From Roseovarius sp. UBA6217 (GTDB lineage: Bacteria > Pseudomonadota > Alphaproteobacteria > Rhodobacterales > Rhodobacteraceae): DNA of 57,068 nucleotides. A program made the position numbers and the translations under genes. The stretch's first letter is position 1; the number at the start of each line of letters is the position of its first letter. The stretch covers positions 1 through 57,068 of the forward strand of contig DISF01000073.1 of the NCBI GenBank assembly GCA_002421985.1, given 5' to 3'. Shown one piece after another: positions 8,307 through 16,173 of the stretch. The notes beneath the pieces were generated by a model that was not told the origin of the DNA, made no database searches, and worked only from the letters and a program-made list of their open reading frames with translations.

Positions 8307-9431
8307 TCAGTCCTTCAGCATCACGGCGGCGGTGTCGGACCACGAGAGCCACACCGTGTCTTCCCAGGTGAAATCGCGGCGCGACAGGCGGCGGGTATTG
8401 GCGGTCTGCGCCTTGACCATCCGCCCGCCCTCGATCTCGACATGATAGGTCGAAAGATTGCCGAGATAGGCGATGTCGATGATCCGGCCCTTGACCGTGT
8501 TGCGCCGTTCCGAGGGTTTTTCGGCGCTGATCGCCACCTTTTCGGGGCGCAGAGCAAGGTGGCAGGGCTCACCAGTGTCGAAATGCGTCTCGGATTCGGC
8601 ATGGAGCGGGGGCACGCCTTCGGCATAGGCGATCTCGTAGCCCGCGCCGGATCTGCGCGCCGTTCCGCTGATGATCGTCACCTCGCCGATGAAATCGGCA
8701 ACATAGACGGAATTGGGGGATTCGTAGATGCGCGCGGGCGTGTCGGCCTGAATGATGCGGCCATTGTCCATCACTGCCACGCGGCTTGCCACGGTCATCG
8801 CCTCTTCCTGATCGTGGGTCACGATGACAAATGTGGTGCCGGTCTTTTCCTGAATGTCCATCAGCTCGAATTGCGTGGCGGTGCGCAGCTTGGCGTCGAG
8901 CGCGCCCATCGGCTCGTCGAGCAGGAGCAGTTTCGGCGCCTTGGCAAGGCTGCGCGCGAGCGCAACACGCTGCCGCTGGCCGCCGGAAATCTGGTGCGGC
9001 TTGCGGCGCGCGAATTGCGTGAGCCGGGTGAGCTTGAGCATCTCCTCGACCCGCGCGGCGATCGCATCCTTCGACATTCGGTCGCGCCGGAGACCAAAGG
9101 CGATGTTGTCCCACACCGACAGATGCGGGAAGAGCGCGTAGGACTGGAACATCATGTTCACCGCGCGCTTGTTGGGCGGGATCGGCGCGATGTCCTGCCC
9201 GCCGAGCAGGATCTTGCCCTCGGTCGGCTTCTCAAAGCCCGCCAGCATCCGCATCATCGTGGTCTTGCCACAGCCCGACGGCCCGAGCAGGGCAAAGAAT
9301 TCGCGCTCGTAAATATCGAATGTCAGGTTGTCGATGGCGGTGAAATCGCCGAAGCGCTTGGTCACGCCCTTGAACTGGATGAGCGGTTTGGCCTCTGGAT
9401 CATTCCACGGCTCGAAAACGGTCTGCCCCAT
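8307..9431 (-). CDS. potG: Putrescine/spermidine ABC transporter ATP-binding protein
   Basis: 374 residues. The Walker A motif is GPSGCGKT (residues 50-57). The ABC signature ISGGQRQRVALARSL precedes Walker B LLLLDEPMGALD, with the switch histidine in VIVTHDQEEAMT. The last 110 residues form a TOBE domain (LALRPEKVAIS), usual in the PotG/PotA group. It powers import through PotH-PotI. It is separated from potF by a 66-bp gap holding a strong terminator-like hairpin, so it is probably made in smaller amounts than the binding protein. Confidence 0.95.
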   Translation of the reverse strand: MGQTVFEPWNDPEAKPLIQFKGVTKRFGDFTAIDNLTFDIYEREFFALLGPSGCGKTTMMRMLAGFEKPTEGKILLGGQDIAPIPPNKRAVNMMFQSYALFPHLSVWDNIAFGLRRDRMSKDAIAARVEEMLKLTRLTQFARRKPHQISGGQRQRVALARSLAKAPKLLLLDEPMGALDAKLRTATQFELMDIQEKTGTTFVIVTHDQEEAMTVASRVAVMDNGRIIQADTPARIYESPNSVYVADFIGEVTIISGTARRSGAGYEIAYAEGVPPLHAESETHFDTGEPCHLALRPEKVAISAEKPSERRNTVKGRIIDIAYLGNLSTYHVEIEGGRMVKAQTANTRRLSRRDFTWEDTVWLSWSDTAAVMLKD

Positions 9432-9456
9432 TCTGCCCCCGGCATTTATGGATATG

Positions 9457-9486
9457 AAAAGGCCCGCGCCATCATGGGCGCGGGCC
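9457..9486 (-). terminator. Intrinsic terminator/attenuator between potF and potG
   Basis: Read on the minus strand, a perfect 10-bp stem (GGCCCGCGCC paired with GGCGCGGGCC, positions 9461-9470 and 9477-9486) with a six-base loop is followed by TTTT. It starts about a dozen bases after the potF stop and precedes the potG start by about 25 bases. Such hairpins commonly give excess binding protein over membrane components in ABC operons. Confidence 0.8.
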
Positions 9487-9497
9487 CGCGTGCCTGA

Positions 9498-10583
9498 TCA
9501 GGTGCCGGACTTGATCTTGGTCCAGAGGCGGGTGACGACGCGCTGAACCCTGGAATCATAGGGCGTGGTGGTAAAAAGGTTGTCGAGCGCCTCCTGCGAC
9601 GGATAGATCGCCGGGTCGCCGATCACGTCCTCGATCAGGTATTCTTGCGACGCCTTGTTGCCGTTGGCGTAGTAGACATAGTTCGACGCCGCCGCCATGT
9701 TCTCGGCATCCATGATGAAGTTCAGGAACACATGCGCTCCCTCGGGGTTGGGCGCATCGACCGGGATCGCCATCTGGTCGAACCACATCTGCGCGCCTTC
9801 CTTGGGCGCGTTATAGACGATCTCGACGCCGTTATCGGCCTCTGCCGCGCGGTCGCGCGCCTGAAGGATGTCACCCGACCAGCCGACCGCGACGCAGATA
9901 TCGCCATTGGCCAGCGCGTTGATATATTCCGAGCTGTGGAATTTCTGGATATAGGGACGGACGGCCATCAGGACCGGCTCGACCTTGGCGATCACGTCCG
10001 GGTCATGGCTGTCGGGATCCTCACCGATATATTTCAGCGCCATTGGGATCATCTCGGCGGGCGCATCGAGGAAATGCACGCCACATTCGGCCAGCTTGGC
10101 CATGTTCTCGGGGTTCAGCACCAGTTCGAGACTGTCGATCGGCGCATCGTCGCCAAGGATCTCGGTCACCTTGCCGACATTCGCGCCGATGCCGGTGGTG
10201 CCCCACATGTAGTTGATCGAATAGGCGTTATCGGGGTCGTATTGCGCCGTCCGGCTGGAGACCACATCCCACATATTGTCGAGATTGGGCAGCTTCGACT
10301 TGTCGAGTTTCTGGAACGCCCCCGCCGTGATCTGGCGTTGCAGGAACGTGCCCGTGGGCACCACCACGTCATAGCCCGAGCCGCCGGCAAGCATCTTGGT
10401 CTCCAGCACTTCGTTGCTGTCGAACACGTCGTAGATCAGCTTGATCCCGGTCTCCTGTTCGAACTTGGTCAGCAGCGCCTCGTCGATATAGTCGGACCAG
10501 TTGTAGACGCGCACTTCTTGGGCATGGGCGGCAAAAGCCGTGAGCGCGAGTGTGGCTGTGGTGGTCGTCATCAGATGTCGCAT
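9498..10583 (-). CDS. potF: Periplasmic putrescine-binding protein PotF type
   Basis: 361 residues from the ATG at 10583, preceded by GGGAGAAC; the signal peptide (MRHLMTTTTATLALTAFAAHA) begins there, so upstream in-frame codons are not used. The mature protein opens with EVRVYNWSDYIDEALLTKFE, the hallmark of PotD/PotF polyamine-binding proteins. VGWSGDILQA and IPVDAPNPEGAHVFLNF are also typical. It captures polyamine in the periplasm and delivers it to PotHI. First gene of the operon, divergent from the GntR regulator at 10706. Confidence 0.95.
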   Translation of the reverse strand: MRHLMTTTTATLALTAFAAHAQEVRVYNWSDYIDEALLTKFEQETGIKLIYDVFDSNEVLETKMLAGGSGYDVVVPTGTFLQRQITAGAFQKLDKSKLPNLDNMWDVVSSRTAQYDPDNAYSINYMWGTTGIGANVGKVTEILGDDAPIDSLELVLNPENMAKLAECGVHFLDAPAEMIPMALKYIGEDPDSHDPDVIAKVEPVLMAVRPYIQKFHSSEYINALANGDICVAVGWSGDILQARDRAAEADNGVEIVYNAPKEGAQMWFDQMAIPVDAPNPEGAHVFLNFIMDAENMAAASNYVYYANGNKASQEYLIEDVIGDPAIYPSQEALDNLFTTTPYDSRVQRVVTRLWTKIKSGT

Positions 10584-10627
10584 TATGTTCTCCCGTCGGT
10601 TCGGCACGTTGTCTGCCTTGGCATGGG

Positions 10628-10637
10628 TTTGATCAAA
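10628..10637. promoter_or_regulatory. Palindrome TTTGATCAAA in the potF/GntR divergent region
   Basis: A perfect 10-bp palindrome in the 122-bp gap between potF and the GntR-type regulator. Its core TTTGATCA recurs in an imperfect 16-bp palindrome at 11441-11456 just before the aminotransferase gene. That makes it a candidate operator of the local regulator. Inference only. Confidence 0.35.
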
Positions 10638-10705
10638 AAAATCCCGCGCCTGGCAATATGGTAATGTTTTCACGCAGTCGCTAAACTCGCAAGGAGTGAG
10701 TTGCG

Positions 10706-11425
10706 GTGCGGATCAAAGAGGGCGCAGGGATGCAGAGACCAGCACGGAAAACGGGCATCACGGCGCCCCAGGCCGCGCCCCTTCCGGCGCATGAGACGAT
10801 CTATCGCGAGTTGCGCGCGCTGGTGCTGTTCGGCGATCTGGCACCGGGTCAGGCGGTGACCATTCAGGGCCTGTGCGACCGTCTGGGCGCGGGCATGACA
10901 CCGGTGCGCGAGGCGCTGAGGCGGCTCATTGCCGAGGGGGCGCTGGAATTGCAGGGCAACAGGCGGGTCTCTTTGCCGCGGCTGGATGCCGACAACATAG
11001 GGGAATTAATGTTTGCTCGTCAATGGCTTGACCCTCATCTTGCGCAGCGAGCCACCGGTCGGGCCACGCCGCAAGATCTCGACCGTCTGACCGCTATAGA
11101 CAATGATCTCGACGCCGCCATCCTGCGCGGCGACATGCGCGGCTATCTCGAACTCAACTACCGCTTTCATCAACTCATCTACACGATTGCCGAGGCCCCG
11201 ATCCTCGCGGATGTGGCCGATGGGCTGTGGCTGCGCTTTGGTCCGTCGCTGCGCGTGGTCTGCGGGCGGGTTGGCACCGAGGGGCTGCCCGACTGCCACA
11301 AGGACCTGCTCAAAGCGATGCGCGCGGGCGATGCAGAGGCCGCCGCCACGGCGATGCGCGCCGATGTGGTGCAGGGAATGGAGCAGGTGCGCCAATCGCT
11401 GTCACGCCAGCCGCGCGGCGACTGA
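10706..11425 (+). CDS. GntR-family regulator, probable controller of polyamine genes
   Basis: 239 residues from a GTG at 10706 that follows AAGGAG at a nine-base spacing; an ATG at 10730 would give 231 residues and is the alternative. The N-terminal winged helix reads LVLFGDLAPGQAVTIQGLCD then MTPVREALRRLIAEGALE, the GntR signature. The C-terminal FCD domain has the metal-site pattern ELNYRFHQLIYTIAEAP. It is divergent from potFGHI-oxidase and directly upstream of the polyamine aminotransferase, so both are natural targets. The ligand is probably a polyamine or a breakdown product. Confidence 0.88.
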   Translation: MRIKEGAGMQRPARKTGITAPQAAPLPAHETIYRELRALVLFGDLAPGQAVTIQGLCDRLGAGMTPVREALRRLIAEGALELQGNRRVSLPRLDADNIGELMFARQWLDPHLAQRATGRATPQDLDRLTAIDNDLDAAILRGDMRGYLELNYRFHQLIYTIAEAPILADVADGLWLRFGPSLRVVCGRVGTEGLPDCHKDLLKAMRAGDAEAAATAMRADVVQGMEQVRQSLSRQPRGD

Positions 11426-11430
11426 TTCGA

Positions 11431-11459
11431 TTGACAGGTGTAATTTGATCATATTATGG
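11431..11459 (+). promoter_or_regulatory. Promoter and possible operator of the aminotransferase gene
   Basis: A perfect -35 (TTGACA, 11431-11436) is followed by AT-rich sequence with TATTAT (11452-11457, 15-base spacing) or TTATGG (17-base spacing) as the -10. The spacer carries a near-perfect palindrome, TAATTTGATCATATTA (11441-11456, 14 of 16 symmetric), which would let a bound regulator block polymerase. Confidence 0.5.
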
Positions 11460-11516
11460 TTGTGACGCGTCCCATAGGGCCGCACCCGGATTCCCCCGTG
11501 CCGAGAAGGGACAGCC

Positions 11517-12914
11517 ATGACCGCGATCACCAATCACCTGCCCACCGCCGAGCTTCAGGCGCTCGATGCCGCCCATCACATGCACCCGTTCACCCATGGC
11601 GACGCGCTGGGCGACAAGGGCGCGCGCATCATCACCCGCGCGCGCGGCGTGACCCTCACCGATAGCGACGGCAACGACATCCTCGACGCGATGGCGGGGC
11701 TTTGGTGCGTCAATATCGGCTACGGGCGCGAGGAACTGGCCGAGGCGGCGGCGCGGCAGATGCGCGAACTGCCCTATTACAACACGTTTTTCCAGACCAG
11801 CCATGTCCCCGCCATCGCTCTGGCCGCGCGCCTGGCAGAACTTGCGCCGGGCGATCTCAACCATGTCTTCTATGCCGGCTCGGGATCAGAGGCGAATGAC
11901 ACCAATATCCGCATGGTGCGCACCTACTGGGCCGAGATGGGCCAGCCCGAGCGCAAGATCATCATCGCGCGCAAGAACGGCTATCACGGCTCGTCGATGG
12001 GCAGCGCCTCGCTTGGCGGCATGGCGGGGATGCACGCCCAGGGCGGGATGCCCATTCCCGACATTCACCATATCGACCAGCCGCATTGGTATGCCGAGGG
12101 CGGCGATACCGATCCCGAAGCCTTCGGTCTCGCCCGCGCGCGGCAGTTGGAGGAAATGATCGAGGAGTTGGGCCCCCACCGTATCGCCGCCTTTATCGGC
12201 GAGCCGGTGCAAGGCGCGGGCGGCGTCATCATCCCGCCCAAGAGCTACTGGCCGGAAATTCAGCGTATTTGCGACAAATACGGCATTCTGCTCATCGCCG
12301 ACGAGGTGATCTGCGGGTTCGGGCGCACCGGCAACTGGTTCGGCAGCCAGACCATGGGCATCAGCCCCGATATCATGACCATCGCCAAGGGGCTCTCGTC
12401 GGGCTATGCCCCCATCGGCGGCTCGATCGTGAATGATCGCGTGGCCAAGGTCATCAACGCCTGCGAATTCAACCACGGCTATACCTATTCGGGCCATCCG
12501 GTGTCTTGCGCCGTGGCGCTGGAGAACCTGCGCATCCTCGAGGAAGAGCGGATCATCGAGCGCGTGGCACAAGACACCGGGCCATATCTCAAGCAAAAAT
12601 GGGAGACCCTTGCCGCGCATCCGCTGGTGGGTGAGGCGCGGATCATCGGCATGATGGGTTCCATCGCGTTGACGCCCGACAAGGCCAGCCGTGCGGCATT
12701 CGCTTCCGCGCCGGGCACCGTCGGCTATATCTGCCGCGAGCGGTGTTTCGCCAACAACCTGGTGATGCGCCATGTCGGGGATCGCATGATCATCTCGCCG
12801 CCGCTGGTGATTTCCGAGGGTGAGATCGACACCCTGATCGAGCGGGCCTGGCAATCGCTCGACGAGGCCGAACGCCAGATCCGGGCCGAGGGGCTGATGC
12901 AGGCGGCGGCGTAA
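11517..12914 (+). CDS. Class III aminotransferase, probable putrescine-pyruvate aminotransferase
   Basis: 465 residues, a PLP-dependent fold type I enzyme. YAGSGSEANDTNIRMVR binds cofactor phosphate, IADEVICGFGRTG contains the PLP-contacting Asp, and the Schiff-base lysine is in TIAKGLSSGYAPIG. HHMHPFTHGDALGDKG near the N-terminus matches the omega-amino acid/polyamine aminotransferases of the SpuC kind. It would transfer an amino group of putrescine to pyruvate. Position next to the polyamine transporter and regulator supports that role; a beta-alanine or taurine aminotransferase is the alternative. The leader has a clear promoter with an operator-like palindrome. Confidence 0.85.
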   Translation: MTAITNHLPTAELQALDAAHHMHPFTHGDALGDKGARIITRARGVTLTDSDGNDILDAMAGLWCVNIGYGREELAEAAARQMRELPYYNTFFQTSHVPAIALAARLAELAPGDLNHVFYAGSGSEANDTNIRMVRTYWAEMGQPERKIIIARKNGYHGSSMGSASLGGMAGMHAQGGMPIPDIHHIDQPHWYAEGGDTDPEAFGLARARQLEEMIEELGPHRIAAFIGEPVQGAGGVIIPPKSYWPEIQRICDKYGILLIADEVICGFGRTGNWFGSQTMGISPDIMTIAKGLSSGYAPIGGSIVNDRVAKVINACEFNHGYTYSGHPVSCAVALENLRILEEERIIERVAQDTGPYLKQKWETLAAHPLVGEARIIGMMGSIALTPDKASRAAFASAPGTVGYICRERCFANNLVMRHVGDRMIISPPLVISEGEIDTLIERAWQSLDEAERQIRAEGLMQAAA

Positions 12915-12945
12915 CAACGCGCCCGGCTGAGCCCGCGCAATGCGC

Positions 12946-13659
12946 CTATTCCAGCACCCGAACGCTGTCGCGGGCGCGGGCGAGGGCGGATTGCCGGTCG
13001 CCATGCAGCCGCGAGACGAGCACGCCGCGCGCGGCCTCTTCGCTGAGGCCCAGCGCATCGAGCGCCGCCTCGATATTTGCGGCGTTCTGCGGAAGGCGAG
13101 GGCGCTGGCCCGCGTTGTGATGGCTGCCGCCCTCCGGCTCGGGGCGGCCAAGTCCGAAATGATCGGCCACAGCCGGGAGCGCATCCTTGGCCTCGATATT
13201 CACCGCCATGAAATCGCGCCGCCCCTCGAAATGCGTCAGCACCCAGGCGAACCAGTCGGCGCGGCGATGCGCCTCGTTGATGAAGTTCTGAACGCTGAAC
13301 AGCTTCTGATGATGGGCGGCAAGGCTGATGAGATATCCGCGCAGGGGCCGGAAATTGAGGATGAACCGCGCATTGGGATAGGTGCGGTCATAGGCCGCCA
13401 CGGGCCGCACCTGCCCGAAATCGGAAAACGCATCAAAACGACCGGTCTGCCAGTCTTTTGAGTCGTGAAAGCTGCGCAGCCCGTTGGCCTCGAACAGCCG
13501 GTGCAACGAGGTGGTGCCGCAGCGCGGGTGGCCGATCACGAAATACTTGACCGCCTGCCGGTCGCCCTTGGGGGTGACGAGGAAATGCAGCCGCATCCGC
13601 GCGCGGATCACGGCAAAGGCAATGTCGTTGAGGTCGGTGGTGCGGCGTGCGTCGGTCAT
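12946..13659 (-). CDS. Sulfotransferase-like protein
   Basis: 237 residues. The N-terminal FVIGHPRCGTTSLHRLFEAN is the 5'-phosphosulfate-binding loop of PAPS-dependent sulfotransferases, and RFILNFRPLRGYLISLAAHH matches the region around the 3'-phosphate site. The start overlaps the stop of the aspartoacylase-like gene by one base (TGATG), so the two are co-expressed. Substrate unknown. Somewhat short for the family, with a divergent C-terminus. Confidence 0.75.
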   Translation of the reverse strand: MTDARRTTDLNDIAFAVIRARMRLHFLVTPKGDRQAVKYFVIGHPRCGTTSLHRLFEANGLRSFHDSKDWQTGRFDAFSDFGQVRPVAAYDRTYPNARFILNFRPLRGYLISLAAHHQKLFSVQNFINEAHRRADWFAWVLTHFEGRRDFMAVNIEAKDALPAVADHFGLGRPEPEGGSHHNAGQRPRLPQNAANIEAALDALGLSEEAARGVLVSRLHGDRQSALARARDSVRVLE

Positions 13660-14693
13660 CAGATGATCTCGTCCTCATCAAACAGCGCGCCCACATCGAG
13701 ATGGGCGCTGATGCCTTCGGCCTCGGCCTCGGCGCGCGGGGTCTCGGCGATGTGAAACAGGGCGTCGCCCTCGTAGACCACGGGCATGTTGGTGCGCCCG
13801 ATCACGATGCCGGTATGCTCGGCGATGATTTCGCTTTCGATATCGCCAAAGGCATTGGCCACCGCGCCGAGCATGGTGCCCGGTGCCACCGCGTCGCCAA
13901 GCCCGACAAAGCCGCGAAACAGCCCGCCGCGTGGCGCGCGATACCACGACGATGCGCGCGCGCGCATCGGGCGCGCCCTGCTGCGCGGCACGCCCTTGGC
14001 CCCGATCATGCCAAGGCGGTGCATCACCCGCAACGTGCCCGCCACCCCGGCGCGCGCCGCCGCCTCGTCAAAGCGCAGCCCCTCGCCGCCCTCGTAGAGC
14101 AGCACATCGATGCCCGCCTCTTCGGCGGCCATGCGCAGCGAGCCGTCGCGCAGTTTCGACTCCATCATCACCGGCGCGCCGAACGCCGCCCCGAGATCGG
14201 CGAGCCGGTCATTACCGGGGGTGAGGCGGATCTGCGGCAGGTTGCTGCGATGGATCGCCGCCGAATGCAGATCAATCCCCACATCCGAGCGGCGCACCAC
14301 CTCCTCCATGAAGATATGCGCAAGCTGCGATGCCATCGACCCCGACGGAAGACCGGGAAACACGCGGTTGAGATCGCGACGGTCCGGCAAATAGCGCGAA
14401 TGGTTGAGAAACCCGAAGGTATTGACGATCGGCACCGCCAGCAGCGTGCCCGCCATTGACTGCAACGGCGTGGCGCGCAACACGCGCCGCACGATCTCGA
14501 CGCCGATCACCTCGTCGCCGTGAACCGCCGCCGAGAGAAACAGCACCGGCCCGTTGCGCCGCCCGTGGATCACCTCGACCGAGAGATGAACGGGGGTGTG
14601 ATTGGAAAGCTGGCTTACGGGTATATCGACGCGGGCGCGGGTGCCGGGGGCCACCCGCTTGCCGCCGATCTCGAATGGGGTGCGTTTCGCCAT
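13659..14693 (-). CDS. Succinylglutamate desuccinylase/aspartoacylase-family metallohydrolase
   Basis: 344 residues. The zinc site of the M14-like AstE/AspA family is visible: VHGDEVIGVEI supplies His and Glu, and VGIDLHSAA supplies the second His. DRRDLNRVFPG is the substrate-binding arginine region. This family cleaves N-acyl amino acids or related amides. The C-terminal half looks like a lipoyl-like beta barrel, as in many bacterial members of unknown substrate. It is paired with the sulfotransferase-like gene. The nearby polyamine and amino-acid catabolic genes suggest an acylated amino acid or compatible solute, but that is only context. Confidence 0.85.
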   Translation of the reverse strand: MAKRTPFEIGGKRVAPGTRARVDIPVSQLSNHTPVHLSVEVIHGRRNGPVLFLSAAVHGDEVIGVEIVRRVLRATPLQSMAGTLLAVPIVNTFGFLNHSRYLPDRRDLNRVFPGLPSGSMASQLAHIFMEEVVRRSDVGIDLHSAAIHRSNLPQIRLTPGNDRLADLGAAFGAPVMMESKLRDGSLRMAAEEAGIDVLLYEGGEGLRFDEAAARAGVAGTLRVMHRLGMIGAKGVPRSRARPMRARASSWYRAPRGGLFRGFVGLGDAVAPGTMLGAVANAFGDIESEIIAEHTGIVIGRTNMPVVYEGDALFHIAETPRAEAEAEGISAHLDVGALFDEDEII

Positions 14694-14748
14694 GTGCCGC
14701 CTTTCATGCCTTCCAGAGGATTAGGCAATCGCGGTGGGCGTGTCCATG

Positions 14749-14925
14749 CCGGTCATCTCCCACGATCGCGGCATCGTGCGCTATCCGGGCGGTCGGGTGA
14801 CGGTGATGTATCTCGGCCATGTGGTCGGGTTTGGCACCACCGATCAGGTTTTCCCGCCGCCCTGTCACTCCTCTACCGAGGCGCTGCTCTGGGCGGTGTC
14901 GGTGAAAGCGGCAGGTGCCGGGCGG
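14749..14925 (+). pseudogene. C-terminal fragment of a peptide-type ABC transporter ATPase
   Basis: The frame reads VISHDRGIVRYPGGRVTVMY, then LGHVVGFGTTDQVFPPPCHS, then STEALLWAVS. This matches the stretch after Walker B in Opp/Dpp ATPases (family pattern: SHDLGVVRY, ADR, VMYLGRIVE, then the HPYTEALL block). There is no Walker A, signature motif or start, so only about 55 codons of a roughly 330-residue protein remain. The fragment lies between two minus-strand genes and shares no operon. Interpretation: scar of a deleted peptide/nickel-type transporter. Confidence 0.7.
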
Positions 14926-14958
14926 CCTTTGCGAACGCGAGGGCCGCCCCTGCCACGC

Positions 14959-15918
14959 TTAATGCCCCGTGATCATCTCGGCTTGTCTCACGATCACCTC
15001 GGCCTGTTTGATCGAGGCTATATCGACAAGGCGGCCCTTGTAGGTGGTGGCCCCTTCGCCGCGCGCCTTGGCCTCTTCCATCGCTTTCAGGATCTCGCGG
15101 GCCTCTTGAACCGCCTCATCCGAGGGCGTGAAGACCTCATTGGCAAGCGCCACCTGCTTGGGGTGGATCGCCCATTTGCCGACCATGCCGAGCGTGGCCG
15201 AGCGGCGCGCCTGAGCGCGAAATCCCTCGTCATCCGAGAAATCGCCGAACGGGCCATCCACGGGCAAGAGGCCATGCGTGCGGCAGGCGGCGACGATGGC
15301 GGTCTGCACCCAATGCCACGGGTCGGACCAGTATTTCGCGCCCTCGTGCAGCATGTAGTAATTTTCCTGCGTGCCGCCGATGCCGGTGGTCTGCATCCCC
15401 ATCGAGGCGGCGAAATCCGCTGCCCCAAGGCTCAGCGCCTGCATTCGGGGGCTGGCGGCGGCAATCTCCTCGACATGGGCGATGCCCGCCGCCGTCTCGA
15501 TGATCGCCTCGAAGCTGATCCGCTTGGCACGGCCCTTGGCCGCCTCGATCGACGATACCAGCGCATCGACGGCATAGATATCGGATGCGCAACCCGCCTT
15601 GGGGATCATGATCTGGTCAAGCCGGTCGCCCGCCTGTTCCAGCAGATCCACCACATCGCGATACCAGAACGGCGAATCGAGGCCGTTGATACGCACCGAG
15701 AGATATTTGTTGCCCCAGTCCACCTCGTTGATCGCGGCGATGGTGTTGGCGCGCGCGGCGTCCTTGTCGGAGGGGGCAACCGCATCCTCAAGGTCGATAT
15801 TGATGACATCGGCCTCACTTGCCGCCATCTTCTCGAACAGCTTGGTGTTGGAGCCGGGGCCGAAAAGCTGGCAGCGGTTGGGGCGCGCAGGCGCGGGGGG
15901 TTGCAGGCGAAAGCTCAT
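14959..15918 (-). CDS. mcl1: L-malyl-CoA/beta-methylmalyl-CoA lyase
   Basis: 319 residues from the ATG at 15918. The start MSFRLQPPAPARPNRCQLFG, the metal-binding VINIDLEDAVAP, SVRINGLDSPFWYRDVVDLL and MVGKWAIHPKQVALANEVF are nearly those of the Rhodobacter enzyme. It is a CitE/HpcH-fold lyase that splits malyl-CoA to acetyl-CoA and glyoxylate, and beta-methylmalyl-CoA to propionyl-CoA and glyoxylate, in the ethylmalonyl-CoA pathway. The gene stands alone on the minus strand, divergent from dgcN, with a long upstream region carrying a repeated motif. Confidence 0.95.
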   Translation of the reverse strand: MSFRLQPPAPARPNRCQLFGPGSNTKLFEKMAASEADVINIDLEDAVAPSDKDAARANTIAAINEVDWGNKYLSVRINGLDSPFWYRDVVDLLEQAGDRLDQIMIPKAGCASDIYAVDALVSSIEAAKGRAKRISFEAIIETAAGIAHVEEIAAASPRMQALSLGAADFAASMGMQTTGIGGTQENYYMLHEGAKYWSDPWHWVQTAIVAACRTHGLLPVDGPFGDFSDDEGFRAQARRSATLGMVGKWAIHPKQVALANEVFTPSDEAVQEAREILKAMEEAKARGEGATTYKGRLVDIASIKQAEVIVRQAEMITGH

Positions 15919-15940
15919 CTTGGATCGCTCCCTTGGTTCG

Positions 15941-15985
15941 GAAATTGCATGGATACTGTGCCTCGAGGTATGAAATTGCGTGCAT
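15941..15985. promoter_or_regulatory. Twin direct repeats upstream of mcl1
   Basis: Two 14-base copies, GAAATTGCATGGAT (15941-15954) and GAAATTGCGTGCAT (15972-15985), differ at two positions and are 31 bases apart, about three helical turns. They lie 23-67 bases upstream of the mcl1 start. The arrangement fits a regulator binding the same DNA face; the protein is unknown. Confidence 0.4.
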
Positions 15986-16173
15986 CTGCGCAAGCCGGTT
16001 TCGTGCGCCCTCGCATACGGGGTAGATCGCGATGTGAGGTGAAGATTATTCGCAAAACACGCCAGTTCAGCGAACAAATCACCAAAATATCATGCGCGCA
16101 CGTTCATTTCGGCAGAACATGGCGCAGCATCCGGGGCATGTTGCCATGACACTTGCCCCCGGAGGACAGCCCC

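Noticed and set aside
14734..16149. Long plus-strand frame across mcl1
   Set aside because: Only the first 60 codons resemble a known protein (ABC ATPase tail); the rest is the antisense of mcl1.
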